From positions 183,624 to 247,623 of the forward strand of contig NZ_JAHLQC010000004.1 of NCBI RefSeq assembly GCF_018918265.1: a stretch of 64,000 nucleotides of DNA. The letters are read 5' to 3'. Of the stretch, positions 46,906 to 55,112 are shown one piece after another. The stretch is from Falcatimonas sp. MSJ-15. GTDB lineage: Bacteria; Bacillota; Clostridia; Lachnospirales; Lachnospiraceae. The notes below the pieces were generated by a model. That model made no database searches. It worked only from the letters and a program-made list of their open reading frames with translations, and was not told the origin of the DNA. How positions within the stretch are numbered: position 1 is the stretch's first letter; each line of letters opens with the position of its first letter. The position numbers and the translations under genes are program-made.

Positions 46906-47005
46906 TGTCATTCCTCCTTTCTTACTTTTTACATAAAAACTATCTTTTTATATCGCATCAATATAATGTCTGGTTTTTATGCCTCTCTAATGTATTTTTT
47001 ATTGT

Positions 47006-47105
47006 ACCTGCATGGCAGTTGTACAATATGAATAGACTTATTAATTATCTTATATAACATATAATCTATAAGCACATTCATATTGCACAACTGCACTTTT
47101 GCAGG
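47006..47105. repeat. Large imperfect inverted repeat between ylxF and fliK, possible MITE
   Basis: GCAGTTGTACAATATGAAT (47015-47033) and ATTCATATTGCACAACTGC (47076-47094) pair with one mismatch around 42 AT-rich bases; outside them CCTGCA and TGCAGG-like ends add a further weak pairing. It is the only sizeable non-coding insertion in the early part of the operon. No target duplication is obvious. It could be a miniature transposon or an RNA hairpin. Confidence 0.5.
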
Positions 47106-47107
47106 AT

Positions 47108-47875
47108 TTAATTCGTAGTATTCTGAATTGGTTCCATAAGTGCTGTTATCTTGGCTGCAAGTAGTGGATCCATCTCGTCTAATATCGCAGCTCGCAGGTC
47201 TGTATCAAGATTCCATAATATCTTTTGTACTGTATCAAGATTACCTGTCATCTCTTCAAATACTTTTGCTACTGCTGCCGGGTCCATATTGCCATACGTC
47301 TCAGCATAATTCTTAATCTTCTCATCATATTGCTGCTGCTCTATTACTTTTTGGTATATCTGTGCAGCATTCTCAGGCTGTATTCCTTCATAGAATTTCT
47401 TATATTCATCTATATCGGGAGCTTTATCATTAAATACAACCTCATTATCAAACTCAGCAACTCTTTGCTGGAAAGCATTTTGATTATCTTCAAACACTTT
47501 AAGTCTTGTATTCTCTGATGTAAGATTAGCTATCTGTGCAAGGCTGTCTTCATTCTGTGTCTGAAGATTAGCATTCTCAACTTCAAGTTCTTTAATCTTG
47601 GCAATCGCCTCATCAAGTGTCTTATATGGGTATGAACTGTCAGCAATATCTTCATCTGTAACCGACTCTGGCAATATCTTGTTAAGAACCGGTACATTCT
47701 TAAGTATTGGTGTCATTACATTACTTCCAAAACCGCCAACATCAAGCTTTATTAACATGGCAAATATAGCGAGCCATACAAGAACTACAATAAAACCAAT
47801 CACTCCCATTAAGACTTTGCTTGATTTTTTTTCTCCATCTTCAATTAATTCTTCATCATTCTTTTTCTTTGCCAT
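47108..47875 (-). CDS. MotE/YlxF-type flagellar protein with MgtE N-terminal-like domain
   Basis: Membrane protein in the ylxF position between fliJ and fliK. One N-terminal transmembrane helix (about 20-42), a coiled coil (about 85-125), and a C-terminal domain resembling the MgtE intracellular N-domain: YGNMDPAAVAKVFEEM and AILDEMDPLLAAKITALM. Length 255. The role in Bacillus is not well known; relatives elsewhere have been called stator-associated MotE. ATG at 47875 follows GGGTG. Confidence 0.85.
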   Translation of the reverse strand: MAKKKNDEELIEDGEKKSSKVLMGVIGFIVVLVWLAIFAMLIKLDVGGFGSNVMTPILKNVPVLNKILPESVTDEDIADSSYPYKTLDEAIAKIKELEVENANLQTQNEDSLAQIANLTSENTRLKVFEDNQNAFQQRVAEFDNEVVFNDKAPDIDEYKKFYEGIQPENAAQIYQKVIEQQQYDEKIKNYAETYGNMDPAAVAKVFEEMTGNLDTVQKILWNLDTDLRAAILDEMDPLLAAKITALMEPIQNTTN

Positions 47876-47877
47876 TT

Positions 47878-48333
47878 TTATTCACCCGTCATATCCTTTT
47901 TATTAAATCTGTAACTTACAAGTTCGTCTATTTCCTTTTTCTCCTGTTCCTCTAATTCACGAAGGAAATCATCAAAAGCATGTTCCCTAAGTTTTTCGTA
48001 TGTCTTTCTGTCAACCATAACGTCATTAAGTTTTATTCTTGCTGCTTCAAGATTTTTCTCTGCAACTCTTACTTCAACATATTGGCGTTTTATTTTTTCT
48101 TTAGTAACATCGATTGCTTTTTTGCAATTAACAATTGACAAAACATCAAGGACTGATGATGCAAGCTCTCTGTAATTATCTTCGTACTCATTCTTTTTAT
48201 TAATAAGAGTTCTAAGCTTATCTTCTTCGTCATCAAGTTTCTTTCTTGCAAGACTATATGTTATCTTTGCCTGATCTTCCATCTGATACTTGATATCAAG
48301 AATATTCTGCATCTTATATACGAATTTTGCCAT
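47878..48333 (-). CDS. fliJ: Flagellar export chaperone FliJ
   Basis: Coiled-coil stalk of the export ATPase complex. A 151-residue all-helical protein beginning MAKFVYKMQNILDIKYQMED, the FliJ pattern, and rich in Glu, Lys and Arg. I start at the ATG at 48333 because AGGTG lies 7 bases upstream; a TTG two codons earlier is also in frame. It is 11 bases after fliI. Confidence 0.92.
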   Translation of the reverse strand: MAKFVYKMQNILDIKYQMEDQAKITYSLARKKLDDEEDKLRTLINKKNEYEDNYRELASSVLDVLSIVNCKKAIDVTKEKIKRQYVEVRVAEKNLEAARIKLNDVMVDRKTYEKLREHAFDDFLRELEEQEKKEIDELVSYRFNKKDMTGE

Positions 48334-48343
48334 TTTCAATCAC

Positions 48344-49669
48344 CTACTCAGCAAATATTTTTCCAAGAAGCTCTATAACTTCATCAAAAGTATATCTCTC
48401 ATTAACATCCTGTAAGAGGAATTCGTTAATTGCTTCATTCTTTGAAATCGCATAATCTATACTCTTATTAGAACCACTCTTATATGCTCCAATGTTAATG
48501 ATATCTTCTGCTTCCTGATATGTAGCAAGCGCATTTTTAAGTTTACCTGCCAATCGTTTGTGTTCAGGTTTTGCTACCTGACTCATTACTCGTGATATAC
48601 TCTGAAGTACATCTATTGCGGGATAATGATTTTTATTTGCAAGTTTTCTTGACAGCATTATATGTCCATCAAGAATACTTCTTGCCGTATCTGTAATAGG
48701 TTCATTAAAATCATCGCCATCTACAAGTACTGTATATAGTCCTGTTATTGAACCTGTGTCTGAAGTTCCTGCTCTTTCAAGAAGTTTTGGCATCTCACTG
48801 TATACACTTGGTGGATAACCTCTTGTTACCGGTGGTTCACCGGAAGCAAGTCCTATCTCTCTTTGTGCCATGGAAAATCGTGTGAGTGAATCCATCATAA
48901 GTAGTACATCTTTTCCCTGGTCTCTAAAATATTCTGCTATTGCTGTTGCTGTCTTGGCAGCTTTATTACGAATAAGTGCCGGCTTGTCTGATGTTGCAAC
49001 AACTACAACACTTCTCTTCATTCCTTCTTCGCCAAGATCTCGTTCTATGAACTCCCTTACTTCCCTTCCTCGTTCTCCGATAAGTGCAATAACATTAATA
49101 TCTGCTTTAGTATTTCTTGCAAACATACCAAGAAGTGTACTTTTACCTACACCACTTCCGGCAAATATTCCTATTCTCTGTCCCTTTCCTACTGTTATAA
49201 GTCCATCTACTGCTTTTACACCTAATGGAAGAACTTCACTAATTATCGTTCTTGTCATCGGATCCGGTGGCATAGCATCAACCGGATATCTTGTCTCATA
49301 TTCAAATGTTGAATTATCTATTGGTACTCCAAGTCCGTCAAGAACATTACCTAACATCTGCTCACCTACATTGACTTTAAGGCTTGAGTTAGTATTCTCT
49401 ACCTGACATCCAAGTCCTATTCCTTCGACATTATCATAAGGCATCAGAAGTATTCTGCTATCTTTGAATCCTACTACTTCCGCTAAAATAAATTGATTAG
49501 GATCTTCGTTAGATATTATCCTGCATATATCATTCAGTTTGGCATCAGGTCCAACTGATTCTATTGTAAGTCCAACTATCTTAACAACTTTTCCTAATCT
49601 CTTTATATATGACTTATTTATCAAAGTTCTGTATTTTTCTACGTCTATTACATTTGACAAGTTATTCAC
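48344..49669 (-). CDS. fliI: Flagellar export ATPase FliI
   Basis: Hexameric ATPase powering export, related to F1-ATPase beta. Walker A GIFAGSGVGKSTLLG, Walker B VLLMMDSLTRF, and GLASGEPPVTRGYPPSVY are diagnostic. Length 441. The frame opens at a GTG at 49669 only 2 bases from the purine site; a TTG at 49660 is better spaced, so the exact start is open. It follows fliH by 19 bases. Confidence 0.97.
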   Translation of the reverse strand: MNNLSNVIDVEKYRTLINKSYIKRLGKVVKIVGLTIESVGPDAKLNDICRIISNEDPNQFILAEVVGFKDSRILLMPYDNVEGIGLGCQVENTNSSLKVNVGEQMLGNVLDGLGVPIDNSTFEYETRYPVDAMPPDPMTRTIISEVLPLGVKAVDGLITVGKGQRIGIFAGSGVGKSTLLGMFARNTKADINVIALIGERGREVREFIERDLGEEGMKRSVVVVATSDKPALIRNKAAKTATAIAEYFRDQGKDVLLMMDSLTRFSMAQREIGLASGEPPVTRGYPPSVYSEMPKLLERAGTSDTGSITGLYTVLVDGDDFNEPITDTARSILDGHIMLSRKLANKNHYPAIDVLQSISRVMSQVAKPEHKRLAGKLKNALATYQEAEDIINIGAYKSGSNKSIDYAISKNEAINEFLLQDVNERYTFDEVIELLGKIFAE

Positions 49670-49688
49670 ACCCTTCTTATGTATATGA

Positions 49689-50492
49689 TTATACGCAGCT
49701 TAACAGCTTAATATCTTTTATAAGATTCTCGAGTTGAATATCAAGACTGCAATCAAATATACCTACATCTGTCTCAATTATGCACTCATTTCTCTTTAGT
49801 GTTACATCTTCGAATATGTCTATGTTAGCACTATTACCACTTGCAGATGCTAAAGCTGTTATTCTCTCTTTATTATCTACAAGGAACTGGTAATCGTCTT
49901 TTGACACTCTTATGAGAAAATTGTGACTAAGTTCAACCTGACTCATTACGCTGTCTACAAGTGTAAGTATCATATCTTTTTTATCTTCAGCTATTGTATG
50001 AGTTACCTTATCAAATACGTCTACAAGCACATCTACAAGTTCTGGTTCCATCTGTTCTCTTTTGTGCCTGTAATCTTCTTCTAACTGTTTTTCTTTTTCT
50101 GTAAGTTCTGACTCCATCTGTTTGACTTTTTCAGTGCCTTCCTTATATCCTTCGTCAAAACCTTCCATTCTGCCATTCTCTCTTGCAAGATCTTTTAGCT
50201 TGTCTGCTTCAAGTCTTGCTTCTTTTAATATCTGCTCTGCCTGTTTCTTAGCTTCTTCAATTATGGCATCTGCTTCTTCTTTTAGTTCTTCTTCAGTCTT
50301 TGTTGCTTCTATTTCTTCTTTTGGTTTTTCGTCTAGCACTTCTACTTGTTTTATATTAAGTCCTGCTACAAACCCTTGTCCTTGCATATGAGTCTTGTAA
50401 TATTCAATCTTTTCATTAACAAGATCATTGCTGTCTATAATTCTTGCATTTGATTTTTGAATTACATTGTTATATTTTAATAAATTAGACAA
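49689..50492 (-). CDS. fliH: Flagellar assembly protein FliH
   Basis: Regulator of FliI. A 267-residue, charged, mostly helical protein: an acidic coiled coil (about 55-145, rich in Glu-Ala-Lys) containing GRMEGFDEGYKEGTE, and a C-terminal FliH domain (VSKDDYQFLVDN, ECIIETDVGIFDCSLDIQLE). The start is a TTG at 50492, with GGAGGTGATG a few bases upstream and overlapping the fliG stop by 8 bases. Confidence 0.93.
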   Translation of the reverse strand: MSNLLKYNNVIQKSNARIIDSNDLVNEKIEYYKTHMQGQGFVAGLNIKQVEVLDEKPKEEIEATKTEEELKEEADAIIEEAKKQAEQILKEARLEADKLKDLARENGRMEGFDEGYKEGTEKVKQMESELTEKEKQLEEDYRHKREQMEPELVDVLVDVFDKVTHTIAEDKKDMILTLVDSVMSQVELSHNFLIRVSKDDYQFLVDNKERITALASASGNSANIDIFEDVTLKRNECIIETDVGIFDCSLDIQLENLIKDIKLLSCV

Positions 50493-51492
50493 CTAAATCA
50501 TCACCTCCACCTCTTGCGACAACGATTTCACCAGCATCTTCAAGTTTTCTAATTATATTAACAATCTTCTGCTGTGCTTCTTCAACATCCTTGATACGAA
50601 CAGGTCCCATAAAGTCCATATCTTCTTTGATCATTGCGGCAAGACGCTTTGAAAGGTTTCTGAATATAACATTTTGAACTTCTTCATTAGCATTCTTAAG
50701 TGCAACTGCAAGTTCATTGTTATCAACGTCTCTAAGTACTCTCTGAATTGCTCTGTCATCAAGTGAAAGAATATCTTCGAATACGAACATCTTCTTTCTG
50801 ATCTCATCTGCAAGTTCTGGCTCATCAATTTCAAGAGTTTCCATAATATGTTTTTCTGTACTTCTGTCAACTGCATTGAGGATTTCAACGATTGAATCAA
50901 CACCACCGATGATTGTGTAATCCTGATTAACAAGTGATGAAAGTTTTCTCTCAAGGACTTTCTCTACCTCTTTGATAATGTCTGGTGATGTTCTATCCAT
51001 CTGGGCAATTCTCTTAGCAACATCTGCCTGTTTTTCAGGTGGAAGTGCTGCAACTACCTGAGATGCCTGTCCTGCTGACAGATATGATAATATAAGTGCT
51101 ATTGTCTGTGGATGTTCATCCTGTATAAAGTTAAGTAACTGTGACGCATCTGTTTTTCTTAAGAATTCAAATGGTCTTACTTGTAAGCTGGCTGTAAGTT
51201 TTGATATAACATCCATCGCTTTATCAATACCAAGTGCCTTTTCAAGAAGGTCTTTTGCGTATGTAATACCGCCTTCTGCAATATACTGCTGTGCGATACA
51301 TATCTCATAGAATTCATTTAACACTTCATCTTTTAATTTTGGCGATACGCTATTTGTATTAGCTATCTCAAGTGTTAACTGTTCTATCTCTTCTTCTTTA
51401 AGATGTTTAAATATTTTTGCTGATTTCTCCGGTCCTAATGTGATTAGCAATATAGCTGCTTTTGCTACCCCATCTAATTCAGTCTTTGCCAT
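50485..51492 (-). CDS. fliG: Flagellar motor switch protein FliG
   Basis: C-ring protein that contacts the stator. KAAILLITLGPEKSAKIFKH at the N-terminus, the EHPQTIALILSYL motif in the middle domain and the torque-helix region MFVFEDILSLDDRAIQRVLR with the charged residues are present. Length 335. ATG at 51492 follows GGGAG by 8 bases. Confidence 0.98.
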   Translation of the reverse strand: MAKTELDGVAKAAILLITLGPEKSAKIFKHLKEEEIEQLTLEIANTNSVSPKLKDEVLNEFYEICIAQQYIAEGGITYAKDLLEKALGIDKAMDVISKLTASLQVRPFEFLRKTDASQLLNFIQDEHPQTIALILSYLSAGQASQVVAALPPEKQADVAKRIAQMDRTSPDIIKEVEKVLERKLSSLVNQDYTIIGGVDSIVEILNAVDRSTEKHIMETLEIDEPELADEIRKKMFVFEDILSLDDRAIQRVLRDVDNNELAVALKNANEEVQNVIFRNLSKRLAAMIKEDMDFMGPVRIKDVEEAQQKIVNIIRKLEDAGEIVVARGGGDDLVV

Positions 51493-51498
51493 ATGTTA

Positions 51499-53097
51499 TC
51501 ACTCCCATCCTTCATTTAGCCAGTTTCGTAATAATAATGCCACTGCTTCCGGATTCTCATCCACAAACTTCTCAATGGCAATTCTTGTATCTGATTTTTC
51601 TTGTACATCTATGTTACCAATCTTCTCAGCTTCCTGTGTTGCTGTAAGAAGGTTCTCTACTGATATCTCCGGTTCTTCTTCTGTAACTGCTACTGGTGTT
51701 GCTGTCTTAAATACTACAAATCCAAGCATAAGTACTATAAGTACAGCAAGTATTATCTGAATATAGAATGATATCGGTCTTGCACTTGACTGTGCATCCT
51801 GGAATACTGGTATCTCATAAGCTAAGAATGATATATTCGCAGTTGGAATACCACATCCCATTGATACAGCATTTATAAGTTCGGCATCTACATCCTGCTT
51901 AACTTTATCTCTGTTAGCTACCTTGAATTCATCCCATGTCATATTATCAAGTGCTCCTGATTTTTTAACTTCATCCTCTTTATATAATCTATATGATGTA
52001 GCTATCAGTGAGATATTTGAATTATTCCATGTAACAGTTCCTGCTGCTTTATCTGTTGTTGTAACAAGCTGGTTTACAAGGTATTTGTACTGTGCAAGCT
52101 TATATGTACTATCGCTTGAACCATCAGTTATCATATAATCTGTATCTTCATCATTAGAAGTTGTTCCAGGAACTCCACCTGTTGTAGTTCCGCCTGTCTG
52201 GTCTATTGTATATGAACTATCATAATATCCCTGCTTCATTCCATCTGGTACTGAATAGTTAATCTCTTGTGTATTAACTTTATCAAAATTAACATCAAGA
52301 TTAGATACTATCTTAACATCATCATATATCTCCGAACTTAATATAATACTTCTTATATTGTTATTAACAGCTGATTCCATCTCTTCTTTGTATGCCTGAT
52401 TGCCTGTAGCATTACCAATTGCTGAATTATCGGCATTGCCAGAGAATATCACATTGGCATTGCTGTCAATTACAAATATATTCTCAGTTGTAGCATTACC
52501 AACTGCTGTTTTTAAAAGATTACCTATACCTGCCTTAGCACTCTCTTCAAGTGGTGCACTAAGTGTAAGTGTTACTGCAACTGATGTCTCCTCATCACTT
52601 GCAAGTATAGATGTAGTTGTATCAGGAATTGTAAGTTCCACTGTTGCCGCTTTGATATTCTCTATATGGCATAACAGTGTTGCTATTTTTTCTTCCAGAT
52701 ATTTTTTATACTTTCTATTTGTATTCGCCTCAGTTTCACTGAAACCGCCATTTAACGCATCTTCTAGCGTATATCCGGCTGACGGAATATCATTATATCC
52801 TAATAACAATTGTGCATCTATCAGATCTTTTTTCTCTACATATATGGTCATTGCACCATCACCGACTTTGTTATTAATCCCATTTTCATCAAGGAGCGTT
52901 TTTACTTCTGATGTTTCACTAGTCGTCTCACATTTAGCAAGAAGGGTATATGATGGTCTTGACAATACAAATCCCAATATACTAAGTGATGCAACCAATA
53001 CCACTGCAACTGCTATTATTATGATTTTTTGTTTCTTCTCATATTTATTCCATATTTCAAGAAGCTGACTCGGTATTTTTTTTAGTCTATCGCCCAT
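51499..53097 (-). CDS. fliF: Flagellar MS-ring protein FliF
   Basis: Forms the membrane ring of the basal body. Transmembrane helices at about 25-45 and 445-465 flank the periplasmic ring-building domains (LLAKCETTSETSEVKTLLDE, QLLLGYNDIPSAGYTLEDAL, KYKKYLEEKIATLLCHIENI). The C-terminal FliG-binding tail ends VALLLRNWLNE. Length 532. ATG at 53097 follows GGGAG. Confidence 0.97.
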   Translation of the reverse strand: MGDRLKKIPSQLLEIWNKYEKKQKIIIIAVAVVLVASLSILGFVLSRPSYTLLAKCETTSETSEVKTLLDENGINNKVGDGAMTIYVEKKDLIDAQLLLGYNDIPSAGYTLEDALNGGFSETEANTNRKYKKYLEEKIATLLCHIENIKAATVELTIPDTTTSILASDEETSVAVTLTLSAPLEESAKAGIGNLLKTAVGNATTENIFVIDSNANVIFSGNADNSAIGNATGNQAYKEEMESAVNNNIRSIILSSEIYDDVKIVSNLDVNFDKVNTQEINYSVPDGMKQGYYDSSYTIDQTGGTTTGGVPGTTSNDEDTDYMITDGSSDSTYKLAQYKYLVNQLVTTTDKAAGTVTWNNSNISLIATSYRLYKEDEVKKSGALDNMTWDEFKVANRDKVKQDVDAELINAVSMGCGIPTANISFLAYEIPVFQDAQSSARPISFYIQIILAVLIVLMLGFVVFKTATPVAVTEEEPEISVENLLTATQEAEKIGNIDVQEKSDTRIAIEKFVDENPEAVALLLRNWLNEGWE

Positions 53098-53143
53098 TCT
53101 GATTCTCCCTTACATTAATTAGTTACTTATAATGCCTTTCTGT

Positions 53144-53470
53144 TTATATTGATAAATTCATTATCTGATTATATGCTTCAATCACTTTATTCTTAACAGC
53201 TACTGTATACTGTAATGATAAGTTGGCTTTATTCTGTGCCGCCTGAAGTGTATGCGTATTAGTATCAAATCCCATTGCAAAGTTCATCTCTGCTTCCTGT
53301 GCTGCAATCTGATAATCATTAGTGGTATTAAGCATATCTAATGCTGAATTAAATAAGCTTTGAAAAGAATCATTTTTATTTGGATTAACTGTTGTCTTAG
53401 AATTCATATCTGATACAATCTGATTAAAACTATCAAATTGTGTGCCTGATACTGTATTAAATAAACTCAT
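53144..53470 (-). CDS. fliE: Flagellar hook-basal body protein FliE
   Basis: Rod-MS ring junction and early export substrate. A 108-residue protein whose C-terminal half carries AAQEAEMNFAMGFDTNTHTL and LSLQYTVAVKNKVIEAYNQIMN, the FliE signature. I start at the ATG at 53470 because GGGGGGAG lies 6 bases upstream. It sits 15 bases after flgC. Confidence 0.95.
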   Translation of the reverse strand: MSLFNTVSGTQFDSFNQIVSDMNSKTTVNPNKNDSFQSLFNSALDMLNTTNDYQIAAQEAEMNFAMGFDTNTHTLQAAQNKANLSLQYTVAVKNKVIEAYNQIMNLSI

Positions 53471-53484
53471 GTCCATCTCCCCCC

Positions 53485-53934
53485 TTATTCACCAATCTGT
53501 AATCCCAGTAATGCGATGCTCTTACTTGCATTAAAAGCTGTTGTATTAGCTTCGTAAGCTCTTGATGCATCTATAAGGTCTGTCATCTCTGTTACTGTAT
53601 TAACATTAGGATATGATACATAGCCATTCTCATCTGCATCAGGATGTGATGGTTCATATACCATCTTTTCAGGTGTTGTAGTATCTTCTGTTATCTGTGA
53701 TACTTTTACACCTTTTCCAACTGCTCCGTCTGCTCCCATCTGCACGCTTAATGCCTGTGCAAAAGTTGGATAATTAGCTTTTTCAGCAAATACTACTTCT
53801 TTTCTCCTATATGGTGTTCCATCGGATGTCCTTGTTGTATTAACGTTAGCAATATTCTCTGAGATAACGTCCATTCTAAGTCTTTGTGCTGTCATTCCCG
53901 ATGTGCTAATATTTAATGCATTAAATATTGACAT
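53485..53934 (-). CDS. flgC: Flagellar rod protein FlgC
   Basis: Proximal rod protein. MSIFNALNISTSGMTAQRLR with ENIANVNTTRTSDGTPYRRK is diagnostic, as is the C-terminal VTEMTDLIDASRAYEANTTA. Length 149. ATG at 53934 follows GAGAGGG. Confidence 0.97.
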   Translation of the reverse strand: MSIFNALNISTSGMTAQRLRMDVISENIANVNTTRTSDGTPYRRKEVVFAEKANYPTFAQALSVQMGADGAVGKGVKVSQITEDTTTPEKMVYEPSHPDADENGYVSYPNVNTVTEMTDLIDASRAYEANTTAFNASKSIALLGLQIGE

Positions 53935-54011
53935 ATTACCCTCTCCATTCTTTTATTTTTCTACTGATGTATTATTCTTTTGCGATATAACATTCTATAT
54001 CAGATATACTC

Positions 54012-54416
54012 TTAACTTAATACCGACTTAATTCTATCAAATTCAGCTGTCATGCTGTCGGTAAGTGCCTGATATCTAATCTGATTGGATGCAAGTTCTG
54101 CCTGCTCTGTTTCCATTGATACATTATTGCCATCCTGTCTGTATGAAAGTGTTGCCATATCTGTATAAGTTGTTGAATTAAGAGTATTAAGATTAAGATT
54201 CTTGACTGTCTTATCAAGTGAATTATAATCCGTAGTTCCTGCTTTCGAACCTAACAACGCTGACTGTAGATATGTCTCAAATGTAACATCCTGTCTTTTG
54301 TAGTTTGGTGTACTACTGTTTGCCATATTATTTGCAAGTACTTCATTTCTCGTCCAGCTCGCATCAGCCGCCTTATTCAATACATTTATATAGCTAAATA
54401 CTCCTGAATCAATCAT
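54012..54416 (-). CDS. flgB: Flagellar rod protein FlgB
   Basis: Proximal rod protein and first gene of the fla/che cluster. NEVLANNMANSSTPNYKRQD and the C-terminal SMETEQAELASNQIRYQALT are typical. I start at the ATG at 54416 (MIDSGVFSY) because GGAGG lies 8 bases upstream; the frame opens 13 codons earlier. Length 134. Confidence 0.96.
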   Translation of the reverse strand: MIDSGVFSYINVLNKAADASWTRNEVLANNMANSSTPNYKRQDVTFETYLQSALLGSKAGTTDYNSLDKTVKNLNLNTLNSTTYTDMATLSYRQDGNNVSMETEQAELASNQIRYQALTDSMTAEFDRIKSVLS

Positions 54417-54527
54417 ACAAACATCCTCCATATCTTGTTTTTTATGTGATTTCACTTCTCATTTTTTATTTTTATATACACTTTCGATTCAAAACCACTT
54501 TTTTCGACCTTAAAAACCCCTAATCTA

Positions 54528-54555
54528 ATTATAAAATAATTATTCTGTTTTTCAA
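54528..54555 (-). promoter_or_regulatory. Sigma-A-like promoter for flgB
   Basis: On the minus strand TTGAAA (54550-54555) and TATAAT (54528-54533) are 16 bases apart, about 110 bases before the flgB start. A good match to the consensus in an AT-rich stretch, so chance cannot be excluded. Confidence 0.5.
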
Positions 54556-54613
54556 GGTTTTTTTATGTTTTTCTCACACAATTTTGATAAGTTCATCATA
54601 ATTTGTAGGTTTC

Positions 54614-54639
54614 ATGTCGGTTAAATGTACTAAATTTTG
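54614..54639 (-). promoter_or_regulatory. Weak sigma-D-like site upstream of flgB
   Basis: CAAA, 14 bases, ACCGACAT on the minus strand. Two mismatches in the -10 box and 14-base spacing make this weaker than the two inside the cluster. Confidence 0.22.
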
Positions 54640-54778
54640 TTTTTCTTTCTAGTACTTTAGTACCTTATGCTGTTACTTTTGTATTATGTTACTTTTATAC
54701 TTTTTCTATTTCGACAGATGCATCAATTAATTTAATGGAAGTTTTTAAAGAAATTTAATACTTTTTACTATTATGCAC

Positions 54779-54812
54779 GTTTTATAAAATACATATCTCA
54801 ATTTTATAAAAC
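54779..54812. repeat. 12-bp inverted repeat upstream of flgB
   Basis: GTTTTATAAAAT and ATTTTATAAAAC form a perfect 12-bp inverted repeat with a 10-nt loop. It abuts the 16-bp palindrome. It may be an operator pair or a transcript hairpin. Confidence 0.5.
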
Positions 54813-54813
54813 A

Positions 54814-54829
54814 AGGTTTTGCAAAACCT
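54814..54829. promoter_or_regulatory. 16-bp perfect palindrome, candidate operator
   Basis: AGGTTTTGCAAAACCT is perfectly self-complementary with no spacer, which suits a dimeric DNA-binding protein better than an RNA hairpin. It lies about 400 bases upstream of flgB, next to a second inverted repeat. It does not match the known CodY box. Confidence 0.4.
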
Positions 54830-54930
54830 CAATCTATTCAAAAATTTTCGCCCTGGTATTGACAAAGAATCAAAATTACACCCTCATTCTGACAGCCGGA
54901 TATTTATCAGATACCTTTATAACTGATATT

Positions 54931-54974
54931 GGCAAAGAACTGACAAAGAGTCGACAAAGAGCTGGCAAAGAGCC
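54931..54974. repeat. Four 11-bp direct repeats with helical phasing
   Basis: G(G/A)CAAAGA units begin at 54931, 54942, 54953 and 54964, exactly 11 bases apart, with consensus GRCAAAGAGYY. One further GACAAAGAA starts at 54861. The 11-mer also resembles the GACAAAGAGCC end of the ISL3-like element at 63877. Placed between the codY terminator and the flgB promoters. Confidence 0.6.
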
Positions 54975-54992
54975 TACAAATATGTACAAAAA

Positions 54993-55023
54993 AGAGCCAT
55001 ACATAATTGCTATGTATGACTCT
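54993..55023 (-). terminator. Intrinsic terminator of codY
   Basis: AGAGCCATACATA pairs with TATGTATGACTCT (one G-U) around ATTGC, and on the minus strand the stem ends in a run of U. It is 90 bases downstream of the codY stop. Confidence 0.8.
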
Positions 55024-55112
55024 CTTATTACAGTTTACTTCAAGAATTAATCATTCTCTAATCTCTTTATAAAAGACTGACATATTATATTCTATGAATC
55101 TTATCCTGTATA

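Larger units (their letters stand above)
54417..55112 (-). other. Non-coding region between codY and flgB
   Basis: About 700 bases with no credible gene on either strand. From codY to flgB it holds the codY terminator (54993-55023), four 11-bp direct repeats (54931-54974), a 16-bp palindrome (54814-54829), a 12-bp inverted repeat (54779-54812), a weak sigma-D-like site (54614-54639) and a sigma-A-like promoter (54528-54555). In Bacillus the main fla/che promoters lie in the equivalent place. Confidence 0.7.

Noticed and set aside
47006..47105. Intrinsic terminator between ylxF and fliK
   Set aside because: The arms are separated by 42 bases and no U-run follows, and fliK downstream must be co-expressed with the rest of the operon.
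52400..53068. 222-codon open frame on the plus strand
   Set aside because: Antisense to fliF, with Ser/Val/Ile-rich composition typical of a shadow of a real gene; no ribosome binding site.
54859..55050. 63-codon open frame on the plus strand in the codY-flgB gap
   Set aside because: It runs through the 11-bp repeats and the codY terminator, which explain the sequence better than a peptide.
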